From: Oerskovia rustica
GTDB taxonomy: Bacteria; Actinomycetota; Actinomycetes; Actinomycetales; Cellulomonadaceae
Reading direction: 5' to 3'
DNA: 35,201 nucleotides
Assembly (NCBI RefSeq): GCF_014836555.1
Contig: NZ_JACSQQ010000019.1
Location: forward strand, 12,695-47,895
Shown: piece by piece, positions 16,948 to 23,095 of the stretch
Layout of the letters: each line of letters starts with the position of its first letter
Position numbering within the stretch: position 1 is the first letter of the stretch
The notes under the pieces: generated by a model
Databases searched by the model: none
What the model saw: only the letters and a program-made list of their open reading frames with translations
What the model was told of the DNA's origin: nothing
Program-made: the position numbers and the translations under genes

Positions 16948-18023
16948 GGCGCGGTCCCGCGGGCCACGAGGTCACGGCCCAAGGAGGCGTCGTCGCGCTC
17001 GGCGTGGTGCTGGCGTACGTAGAGCTGCAGGTCGGCCAGACGACGGGCGTAGGCCTCGTCGGCGGTCATCGGACCCGGACCCAGGGCGTGCGAGCACCGC
17101 TGCACGGTCTCCTCGACCGTGCGCGCGACGGCGCCGCGCACCCGCCGGGCGAGCACCCCGGGGGCGACCTCGGCGTCCGCGGTGCCGTCCACGACCCGGC
17201 TCGCCTCGACGAGCGTCGTCCGTGCGCTGGTCAGCGCGATGTCGACCGCGCCCAGGTGGGCGAGCGTGAGCTGGTCGGGCTCGCGACGCGCGGTCGCCGC
17301 ATACAGCTCACGCGCGAGGCCCACGGCGCCGCCCCACCAGCAGGCTGCGACACCGATGCCACCCCAGGCGAAACCAGGGCGGTCGAGGTACCACCCGGGA
17401 CCCCCGACCGGGACGGCTGCTGCGCCGTCGAGACGCACGGGGGCGCTGACGATCTCCGGGAACCCGCGCGCGACCCACGGGCCGTCGTCCGGGCGGACGC
17501 CGGGAGCGCGCAGGTCGACGGCGAACAACCGCCGACCGTCCACGGTCCACGCGGTCACCAGGGCGTGCGAGAGCGTCGCGGCGAGCGAGCACCACGGCTT
17601 GACCCCCGTGAGCCGCCAGCCGTCCACGCCCTCCTGAGCCTCCAGGCGTACGCCCGGACCTTCTGCCGCGAAGACGCCCCATGTGCTGGTCTCGTCGGCG
17701 CCGATCGAGCGCAGGTCCACCTCGTCCGGGACGTGCGCCAAGATCGCGAGCGCATCGAGGTGCGGCTCGAGGACCCGAGCGACACCGACGTCGGCCGCGG
17801 CGGTCGAGGCGAGCAGCTCCCACAGCTCGAGCGTCTGGCCGGTACCCGGGGCAGGCGTGGACCTGCCGACCTCGGCGGCCCAGGCCAGGGACTCCATGAC
17901 GTCCCCGCTCATCGTCGGTACGCGCGCGACGGTCGCCAGGCGCCGGGTGCGCTCGTCGTCCCGGCGTGAGGGGTCGAGGACGACGGTGAGGTGCTCGAGG
18001 ACGGTGGTGCTCGGATCGGTCAC
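16941..18023 (-). CDS. Acyl-CoA dehydrogenase-like flavoprotein, first gene of the operon
   Basis: A 360-residue acyl-CoA dehydrogenase fold. The mid beta-domain reads STWGVFAAEGPG and DGWRLTGVKPWCSLA (about 112-147), matching the flavin-contact strands of the family. The C-terminal four-helix part ends in an unusual block, HALGPGPMTADEAYARR followed by RQHHAERD, instead of the usual IYEGT-type catalytic segment. Whether the catalytic Glu is retained is therefore unclear, and it may act on a non-CoA-linked substrate. The GTG start is preceded by AGGAG at 5-6 nt. It overlaps the PIG-L/methyltransferase gene by a few nt. It may desaturate a lipid or carrier-bound moiety joined to the sugar, which is inference. 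Confidence 0.78.
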   Translation of the reverse strand: MTDPSTTVLEHLTVVLDPSRRDDERTRRLATVARVPTMSGDVMESLAWAAEVGRSTPAPGTGQTLELWELLASTAAADVGVARVLEPHLDALAILAHVPDEVDLRSIGADETSTWGVFAAEGPGVRLEAQEGVDGWRLTGVKPWCSLAATLSHALVTAWTVDGRRLFAVDLRAPGVRPDDGPWVARGFPEIVSAPVRLDGAAAVPVGGPGWYLDRPGFAWGGIGVAACWWGGAVGLARELYAATARREPDQLTLAHLGAVDIALTSARTTLVEASRVVDGTADAEVAPGVLARRVRGAVARTVEETVQRCSHALGPGPMTADEAYARRLADLQLYVRQHHAERDDASLGRDLVARGTAPW

Positions 18024-18055
18024 GACTGCTCCTGTGGTCTACCGGGGGTTCCCGC

Positions 18056-18061
18056 AGACTA
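18056..18061 (-). promoter_or_regulatory. Putative -10 box of the acyl-CoA dehydrogenase/PIG-L/GT2 operon
   Basis: TAGTCT on the minus strand (18061 to 18056) fits TANNNT. It would start transcription about 26 nt upstream of the GTG, leaving room for the AGGAG ribosome site. No clear -35 is seen. Confidence 0.35.
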
Positions 18062-18134
18062 GGCGTGCTCCGGGTCCCTCGCACGCCGCCGGTACCGCGC
18101 GCGGACGTGAGGACGACCACCGCGGCGGGCCGCG

Positions 18135-18872
18135 TCAGGACAGGACCGGATGGATGCCCTGACCGTTCGTGCTCACCGGCGGTTCGACTGCCGCCTGCCG
18201 AGGTACCGGGGCCGTCTCGAAGAACAGGTCGAGGTCGTCGGCCGTGGGCGCGGCGATGCCGGAGCCTTCTGCGAGGGTCTCCATGAGGCGGCGGGCGAGG
18301 TGCCGGATCGACTCGTTGGTGACGTTCGAGTGGTGGCGCAAGAGGTCGAAGGCCTCGTTCTCGGTCATGCCGTACACCGTCATGACCGCGCCCTTGGCCT
18401 GCTCGATCACGGCCCTGCTCTGTGCGGAGGACTTGATGGCCGCCGTCGCTTCGCGCTGGGACAGCTCGCGTTGCGTGATCGTGAGGTCGACGAAGTACCC
18501 GGAGACCTGCGTGACCTCGTCCGACCCGGGCTCCTTGCGAGCCCGGCCGACGACCCCGAGGGTCCGGGTGTGGCCGTGCGCGTCGATGATGCGGTGCACG
18601 CACGCGAACGGCTCACCCGACGAGCAGGCGTTCGCGAGGACCGCCTCGACGCGGGCGCGATCGTCGGGATGCTTGTGGGCGAGCATCAGGGCGGTGGTCG
18701 GTACCACCTCGCCCGGCGTGAAGCCGTGCATCTCGTAGAGCCCGTCCGACCACCACCAGGTTCCCGTGCGGACGGTCAGGACGAACTGACCCACGGGTTG
18801 GGGCGTCCCGGCGAGGAGGACCTCCATGAGGTCTGCGTCAAGAGGGCGATCCAGGTCGTACGAGGTCGTCAT
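18135..18872 (-). CDS. PAS and ANTAR domain RNA-binding antiterminator
   Basis: A 245-residue regulator. Residues about 25-135 form a PAS domain (GTWWWSDGLYEMHGFTPGE, then HRIIDAHGHTRTLGVVGRA). Residues about 143-202 form an ANTAR domain (SRAVIEQAKGAVMTVYGMTENEAFDLLRHHS split across two helices, then ARRLMETL). ANTAR proteins bind tandem hexaloop RNA hairpins and prevent termination. The PAS probably senses a ligand or redox state and controls dimerisation. The C-terminal 40 residues are acidic and disordered. The start is supported by AGGAG upstream of the ATG. It is a single gene. Its RNA targets were not recognised within the window. Confidence 0.9.
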   Translation of the reverse strand: MTTSYDLDRPLDADLMEVLLAGTPQPVGQFVLTVRTGTWWWSDGLYEMHGFTPGEVVPTTALMLAHKHPDDRARVEAVLANACSSGEPFACVHRIIDAHGHTRTLGVVGRARKEPGSDEVTQVSGYFVDLTITQRELSQREATAAIKSSAQSRAVIEQAKGAVMTVYGMTENEAFDLLRHHSNVTNESIRHLARRLMETLAEGSGIAAPTADDLDLFFETAPVPRQAAVEPPVSTNGQGIHPVLS

Positions 18873-18928
18873 CTCAGCTCCTAGGGGGCAGGGAAGCTCA
18901 GGGAGCCTCCTTCCAGACTCCTGACCGG

Positions 18929-18978
18929 ATGTTAGCGCCGGACCGCGACTCAGGCACGGGCGCTTCGCGGACCGCGAA
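18929..18978 (-). promoter_or_regulatory. Putative promoter and palindromic operator upstream of the PAS-ANTAR gene
   Basis: TAACAT on the minus strand (18934 to 18929) fits the TANNNT -10 consensus. A perfect 7-bp-arm palindrome, TTCGCGG-A-CCGCGAA (18964-18978), lies about 50 bp upstream of the implied start. The single-base centre makes it unlikely to be a hairpin terminator, so a dimeric repressor or activator site is more plausible. The binding protein is unknown. Confidence 0.4.
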
Positions 18979-19029
18979 CGCCGGGCCGGCACCCGGGCCG
19001 TCCGACACGAGTGCCTTCTCCGCCCGCGG

Positions 19030-19482
19030 CTAGAGGTGGCCGTCGGCGACGTCGGTGATCGCGATGTCGACGGTGACGGCGTCGGCCTCGGGAGCGAGGT
19101 CGCCGAGGACGGTGGCAAGGTGCGAGGTGGCCACCCGACGCACGGCTGAGGCGAGGGGGAGGAGGGGGACGTCGAACGCTGCAAGGACCTCGATCGTGAC
19201 GGTCGCGAGCCGGTCGTGGTCGTCGGTCGAGCAGGTGATCGTGAGGGGGGACGCGCTCGGCACCGCGACGACCGCCTCGCGGAGGGTCGTGACCAGGACG
19301 TCCGAGGCGACGAAGTACTCGACGACACCGGTGGGCGTCGCGCTCCGACCACGGACCGGAGCGGAGGGGCGGAAGGCCGAGAGGGCCTTCAGCAGTGCGT
19401 TCTCGCGGACGAGGGTCCACCCCTGGTCGGTGTGGCGGCGCAGCGCCTGCGTGGCGCGGTCGAGGACTGCGTCGTCGTTCAT
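19030..19482 (-). CDS. Asp23-like protein co-translated with the ECF sigma factor
   Basis: A 150-residue protein (152 if the ATG at 19488 is used). I chose 19482 because it overlaps the sigma stop (ATGA) and has AAGGG 6 nt upstream. The C-terminal half (LATVTIEVLAAFDVPLLPL, then VRRVATSHLATVLGDLAPEADAVTVDIAITDV) has the strand-helix-strand pattern of Asp23/Gls24 proteins. The match is distant, so the family call is moderate. It has no membrane helix and no zinc-anti-sigma HxxxCxxC motif. Its position just after an ECF sigma gene is where an anti-sigma factor usually sits, so a role in controlling that sigma factor is possible but inferred. Confidence 0.6.
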   Translation of the reverse strand: MNDDAVLDRATQALRRHTDQGWTLVRENALLKALSAFRPSAPVRGRSATPTGVVEYFVASDVLVTTLREAVVAVPSASPLTITCSTDDHDRLATVTIEVLAAFDVPLLPLASAVRRVATSHLATVLGDLAPEADAVTVDIAITDVADGHL

Positions 19483-20081
19483 CGCCATCCCTTCATCCTC
19501 TCCGCCAGCGTCGCCCGGGCCCGGTGGAGCATCCCGCGCACGGCATCGTGGGTCGTACCGAGGATGTCGGCGATCTCGGCATAGTGCAGCCCCTCGACCT
19601 CGCGCAGCAGCCAGCACGACCTCTGCAACGGTGGCAGACCGAGCAGGGCGATGTCGAGGGCTTCGACGAGCGCGGTGTCCACGGCATCCTGGTCCGGCGC
19701 GTGGGAGGCGGACTCGACGAGGTCGTCGGGCAGCGGGCCGGGGAGGCGCGCGGCGTGGCTCCGGTGGCGGTAGGCCTGGCGGGTCGCGATGCCGAAGAGC
19801 CAGGTCCGTGGGGCGGACTCGCCCCGGAAGCCGGGGAAGCCGGTCCAGGCGGCCACCAATGTGTCCTGCAGGCAGTCGGCGGCGACCTCCGGGTCCTGGA
19901 CCATGCGCAGGACGTAGCGGTACATCGCCGGTCCGTGCCTGTCGACGAGAGCCGTGAAGGCCGCGCGGTCGCGCAGGGCAGCCCTCCGTGCGAGCGACAG
20001 GTCGGAGACTGCCCCCGCGTAGCCACCATCACCGACGGCCTCCACCTGTCCGACGATAGCGCCCGGCGGGAGCCTCGCCAT
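19479..20081 (-). CDS. ECF-type RNA polymerase sigma factor
   Basis: A sigma-70 family ECF factor of up to 200 residues. Region 2 is seen in FTALVDRHGPAMYRYVLRMV, then AADCLQDTLVAAW and RTWLFGIATRQAYRH. Region 4 is LGLPPLQRSCWLLREV followed by the helix-turn-helix GLHYAEIADILGTTHDAVRGML. The ATG at 20081 has no Shine-Dalgarno. An alternative is a leaderless start at an in-frame GTG (20045), 7 nt after TATCGT (20058-20053), which would remove 12 residues. It is divergent from the Asp23 operon, with a CRP-type palindrome between them, and is coupled to an Asp23-like gene, so it probably controls an envelope-stress response. Confidence 0.88.
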   Translation of the reverse strand: MARLPPGAIVGQVEAVGDGGYAGAVSDLSLARRAALRDRAAFTALVDRHGPAMYRYVLRMVQDPEVAADCLQDTLVAAWTGFPGFRGESAPRTWLFGIATRQAYRHRSHAARLPGPLPDDLVESASHAPDQDAVDTALVEALDIALLGLPPLQRSCWLLREVEGLHYAEIADILGTTHDAVRGMLHRARATLAERMKGWR

Positions 20082-20094
20082 CGGCAGTGCCGAG

Positions 20095-20110
20095 TGTGAC
20101 CTAGGTCACA
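20095..20110. promoter_or_regulatory. Perfect CRP/GlxR-type palindrome between the sigma factor and Asp23 operon
   Basis: TGTGACCTAGGTCACA is a perfect 16-bp palindrome that exactly fits the TGTGA-N6-TCACA consensus of CRP/FNR-family regulators and the actinobacterial GlxR/CRP form TGTGANNTANNTCACA. It lies 14 bp upstream of the annotated sigma ATG, or about 57 bp upstream of the alternative GTG start, and about 100 bp upstream of the Asp23 operon. It could act on both directions. Confidence 0.75.
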
Positions 20111-20211
20111 TCAATGCGGCGTGACGTTCTGGCGGCGGAGCGGCACTCACTGGGGAACGTCGCAGATCGTCCTGCCGACGCGCAGGGCGTCCCGAGCACG
20201 AGGAGCGAACG

Positions 20212-20772
20212 ATGAGCGAGCAGAGCACACACACCACGGGAGCATCAGCACCCGGCACGGTCTCCCGTCCCGGGGACGTCGGGCAGTCCGGACCTCCGCG
20301 AGGGACGGTCGACCGACCCTCGGCGCTCGCCTCCGAGCACGGCAGCACGACGATCGCCGACCAGGTCGTCGCCAAGATCGCGGGCATCGCGACCCGCAAC
20401 GTCCAGGGGGTCTACGCGGTCGGCGGGGGAGCGGCCAGGGCCTTCGGCGCCATCCGCGAGTACATCCCGGGCAGCGGCAGCGACACCACCTCGGGCGTCC
20501 ACGTCGAGGTGGGAGAGCGTCAGGCCGCCGTCGACCTCGACCTCGTCGCGGACTACGGCGTGTCGATCGCGGACCTCGCCCAGGCAGTCCGTCGGAGCGT
20601 GATCACCTCGATCGAACGCATGACCGGGCTCGAGGTGACCGAGGTCAACATCGACGTCAACGACGTCCACCTGCCCGGTGACGACGCCGACTCCAGCCCC
20701 GACCGGCGCACGCAGCGCGAGCAGTCCTCCGACAGCGGCGAGGGCGAGGACGGTGGCGGGCGGGTCCGATGA
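20212..20772 (+). CDS. Asp23/Gls24 family envelope stress protein
   Basis: A 186-residue protein. The first 45 residues are polar and disordered. The Asp23 domain (about 45-160) reads TIADQVVAKIAGIATRNVQGV, then VHVEVGERQAAVDLDLVADYG, SIADLAQAVRRSVITSIERM and GLEVTEVNIDVNDVHL. The C-terminus is acidic. Asp23 proteins of Gram-positive bacteria are membrane-associated through AmaP and are linked to cell-envelope homeostasis. AGGAG precedes the ATG. This gene begins a six-gene plus-strand operon with almost continuous 4-8-nt overlaps and is the canonical member of the cluster. Confidence 0.93.
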   Translation: MSEQSTHTTGASAPGTVSRPGDVGQSGPPRGTVDRPSALASEHGSTTIADQVVAKIAGIATRNVQGVYAVGGGAARAFGAIREYIPGSGSDTTSGVHVEVGERQAAVDLDLVADYGVSIADLAQAVRRSVITSIERMTGLEVTEVNIDVNDVHLPGDDADSSPDRRTQREQSSDSGEGEDGGGRVR

Positions 20773-21257
20773 CCTCGTCGCCACCTCCTCACGCCTCGAC
20801 ACCGGGGTCCTCGAGCGAGGGCCGGGAGGCGGCCGCGCCCACCCCGCTGGACGTCGCCGAGTCGTTCGAGCACGCACATGCGGGGACGGGGCTCGGCGAG
20901 CCTCTGCGTCCTCCCTCCGACCGGTTCCCGCCGCCTCTGCCTGACGACGTCGCCCAGGGGGAGATCGCCGAGAGGATCGTCGCTGCCGTGCTCGCCGTCC
21001 CGGGGGTCGTCCGGCTGCATGCCGGGGTCTTCGGCGAGGTCGCGACCTACCTCCCTGGCCGTGCCGTCACGGGGGTCCGGCTCCGTCCCGAGGAGACCGA
21101 GGTCCACCTGGTCGTCTCGCCCGACCGTCCGATCCCCGCGGTCGCCCGTGACGTCCACGAGTCCGTGCGTGCGCTGGCCACCGTGCCTGTCCGCGTGTTC
21201 GTCGAGGACGTCGAGTCCCCGTCCTCATCCCCGTCCTCATCCCCGTCCGCCTCCTGA
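20769..21257 (+). CDS. Asp23-like protein with a Ser/Pro repeat tail
   Basis: A 162-residue protein, overlapping the first Asp23 gene by 4 nt. A disordered Pro/Ser-rich N-terminus (about 60 residues) precedes an Asp23-like core (EIAERIVAAVLAVPGVVRLHAG, then GVRLRPEETEVHLVVSPD and AVARDVHESVRALATVPVRVFVEDV). The tail is a short repeat, SPSSSPSSSPSAS, encoded by a 12-nt tandem repeat. The domain is a diverged form of the family. It is presumably a partner of the other Asp23 members at the membrane. Confidence 0.8.
   Translation: MTSSPPPHASTPGSSSEGREAAAPTPLDVAESFEHAHAGTGLGEPLRPPSDRFPPPLPDDVAQGEIAERIVAAVLAVPGVVRLHAGVFGEVATYLPGRAVTGVRLRPEETEVHLVVSPDRPIPAVARDVHESVRALATVPVRVFVEDVESPSSSPSSSPSAS
21217..21248 (+). 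repeat. 12-nt tandem repeat, 2.7 copies
   Basis: The unit CCCCGTCCTCAT occurs at 21217-21228 and 21229-21240, with a partial third copy at 21241-21248. It encodes the SPSS tail of the Asp23-like protein. In-frame copy-number change would lengthen the tail without a frameshift. Confidence 0.85.
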
Positions 21258-21280
21258 GCGGACACGTCCAAGGAGAGCAC

Positions 21281-21460
21281 ATGTCTGTGTCCACGATCGG
21301 TCTGCTGACCGGCATACTGCTGGCCCTCGCCGCGATCCTCGGAGGGTTCTGGGGGTTCGTCCTCGCCGTGGTCCTCGGCGGGGTCGGATGGGTCGTCGGC
21401 GCCCAGATCGAGGGGCGCATCGACCTCGGTGCCGCCTTCCGCAGCCGGCGCCATGTCTGA
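21281..21460 (+). CDS. Small DUF2273-like membrane protein
   Basis: A 59-residue protein. Two hydrophobic helices (TIGLLTGILLALAAILGGF and FVLAVVLGGVGWVVGAQI) meet at a Gly-rich turn and end in a basic tail (RSRRHV). DUF2273 proteins of this size sit beside Asp23 genes in Firmicutes and Actinobacteria. AGGAG lies 5 nt upstream of the ATG (AAGGAGAGCAC-ATG). The stop overlaps the next Asp23 start by 8 nt. It may help anchor the Asp23 proteins in the membrane, which is inference from context. Confidence 0.85.
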   Translation: MSVSTIGLLTGILLALAAILGGFWGFVLAVVLGGVGWVVGAQIEGRIDLGAAFRSRRHV

Positions 21461-21902
21461 CACGCCGTTCGCCCAGCCGTCGCCCTCGCAGGGTGCGGCG
21501 ACGACCTCCTCGGACGAGACGGTCGACGCCGGGGAGCGTGGAGCGCTGCGCGTCGCGGACCGGGTCGTCGAGAAGGTCACCCGCGCCGCCGTGCTCGGCG
21601 TCCCCGGTGTCGCGCCGGACGCGGCCACGACAGGAACGGTCGGGCGAGCACTGGGCCGCGCGTACCCCCACGTCACCTGCTCACGCGCCGGTGACCGCGC
21701 CCGTGTCCTGCTCGAGATCGCGCTCGTGTGGCCCGCCCCGGCCGCGAGCGTCGCCCGCCAGGTCTGCGAGGCCGTGTCCGAACAGCTCCGGGCCCTCGCG
21801 GGGGTGCACGTGGACGAGGTCCGCGCGACCGTCGCACGCATCGTGGACCCCTCGGACGTCCTCGAGGCCACCGGAACGACCAAGGAGCGACGAGTCCGAT
21901 GA
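21453..21902 (+). CDS. Asp23/Gls24 family protein (third paralogue)
   Basis: A 149-residue protein whose ATG lies within the end of the DUF2273 gene. After a polar N-terminus of about 30 residues, the Asp23 core reads LRVADRVVEKVTRAAVLGVPGV, ARVLLEIALVWPAPAASVARQV and LRALAGVHVDEVRATVARIVD. It lacks the longer acidic tail of the first paralogue. The stop overlaps the next gene by 4 nt (ATGA). Confidence 0.88.
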   Translation: MSDTPFAQPSPSQGAATTSSDETVDAGERGALRVADRVVEKVTRAAVLGVPGVAPDAATTGTVGRALGRAYPHVTCSRAGDRARVLLEIALVWPAPAASVARQVCEAVSEQLRALAGVHVDEVRATVARIVDPSDVLEATGTTKERRVR

Positions 21903-22459
21903 GCGCACCCACGACACCCCCCGTCCGGACCGTCCCCGCCCCGGCGAGATCACCACGGGCGGCCCTCGTCCTGACCTCGTGGGCGTTCGTCCTGGCGATC
22001 GTGCTCCTGGCCGTCGCGGTGCTCGCCGGGCAGGCCGCGTACGTGGCGGCACGGGGGCAGGGGACGAGCTGGTTCGCGGCCCTCGCGGCCGGCCTGGACG
22101 GACTCGAGCCCGAGACGTGGGTCGGGGTGACCGGAGCGCTCGTCGCGCTGGTCGGACTCTGGTTGCTCTGGCAGGCCGTCCGCCCCCGTCCGCGCACGAC
22201 CCTGCGAGTGGTGGCGACCAGCGGAGTCCACCTGCGCTCGGCCGACGTCGCCCGCTGGGTGAACGCCACAGCCCGCGACGTGCCGGGGGTCCTCGACACC
22301 AGCACGTCGGTGACCCGGCGTGCCGTTCGCGTGACCGTCCGCACGACAGGCTCTCCGGAGATCCTCTCCGACGTCCGTGAAGAGGTCGCACGTCAGCTCT
22401 CGGCGCTCGAGCGACCGCCGAGCCTGGTCGTGCGCGCCGGCGAAGGGCGGACACCATGA
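21899..22459 (+). CDS. DUF6286-like membrane protein of the Asp23 cluster
   Basis: A 186-residue protein. Two membrane helices (about 20-47, VLTSWAFVLAIVLLAVAVLA; and about 75-98, GALVALVGLWLLWQAV) are followed by a soluble alpha/beta domain (TTLRVVATSGVHLRSADVARW, then VLDTSTSVTRRAVRVTVRTTG) that resembles a diverged Asp23-type domain. DUF6286 proteins occur in Asp23 clusters of actinobacteria. It overlaps both neighbours by 4 nt. It probably presents its soluble domain at the cytoplasmic face to pair with soluble Asp23 proteins. Confidence 0.78.
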   Translation: MSAPTTPPVRTVPAPARSPRAALVLTSWAFVLAIVLLAVAVLAGQAAYVAARGQGTSWFAALAAGLDGLEPETWVGVTGALVALVGLWLLWQAVRPRPRTTLRVVATSGVHLRSADVARWVNATARDVPGVLDTSTSVTRRAVRVTVRTTGSPEILSDVREEVARQLSALERPPSLVVRAGEGRTP

Positions 22460-23046
22460 ACCGCACCGTCCTGAGGCTCGACCGCGTGCTGCTCGCCCTG
22501 GTCGGACTCGTGCTCGTCGCGGTCGGCGTCGCAGCGCTGCTGTGGACCACGGGCACCCTGGCCGAGTACGTCGACGGAGTCCCCGACCGCCTCGACACGT
22601 CTCCCGCGACCGATGCCGCCTCGCAGACGTGGTGGCCCTTCGTGACCGGCGCCGTCGCCCTGATCCTGGCGATCGTGGCGGTGTGGTGGATGCTCGCACA
22701 CCTTCCCGCCCGTTCCGTGGCCGAGCAGGACCTACCCGGCTCCAGTCGTGCCATGCGCCTGCGCATCGACCGGGGGGGGGGGGCCGCCCCCGCCCCCCCC
22801 CACGCGGCTCAGCAGGTCCCCTCGGTCCGCAGAGCGACGGCGACCCTGCGCGACGAGGGTTCCGAGCTCGTCCTCAGTCTCCTCGTCACGGTCGACCCCG
22901 CCGCCGACCTGCCCGATCTGGCCACCCGGCTCGACGACCTCGTCGCTGACGCGGCGACGGTCCTGCCTGACGAGAGGCTCCGCTCCCGCACGACCGTGAG
23001 GATGAGGACGAGCCGTCGCTCCGACCGCGGATCGCGCGTCGAGTAG
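22456..23046 (+). CDS. AmaP-like alkaline shock membrane anchor protein
   Basis: A 196-residue protein. Two membrane helices (about 9-32, LLALVGLVLVAVGVAALLW; and about 56-78, WWPFVTGAVALILAIVAVWWML) flank an outside loop. A soluble C-terminal domain follows (ATATLRDEGSELVLSLLVTVDP, DLPDLATRLDDLVADAATVLP). This is the AmaP layout that holds Asp23 at the membrane. The connecting segment is coded by a 12-G run followed by C-runs (22772-22801), giving RGGGAAPAPPHAA. The frame stays open, but this stretch is prone to sequencing or replication slippage. It is the last gene of the operon and convergent with the stressosome operon 49 bp on. Confidence 0.82.
   Translation: MNRTVLRLDRVLLALVGLVLVAVGVAALLWTTGTLAEYVDGVPDRLDTSPATDAASQTWWPFVTGAVALILAIVAVWWMLAHLPARSVAEQDLPGSSRAMRLRIDRGGGAAPAPPHAAQQVPSVRRATATLRDEGSELVLSLLVTVDPAADLPDLATRLDDLVADAATVLPDERLRSRTTVRMRTSRRSDRGSRVE
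22772..22801 (+). repeat. Homopolymer G12 then C5/C9 runs within the AmaP-like gene
   Basis: Twelve consecutive G (22772-22783), then CC-G-CCCCC-G and nine C (22793-22801). The G- and C-runs are complementary and could fold as a hairpin or G-quadruplex. A 1-base change in length would shift the frame and remove the soluble domain. Confidence 0.9.
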
Positions 23047-23095
23047 CGAGGGTGTGCGGGGCGTGCCTCCGGTCGACGAGACGCACGGCGTCCGA

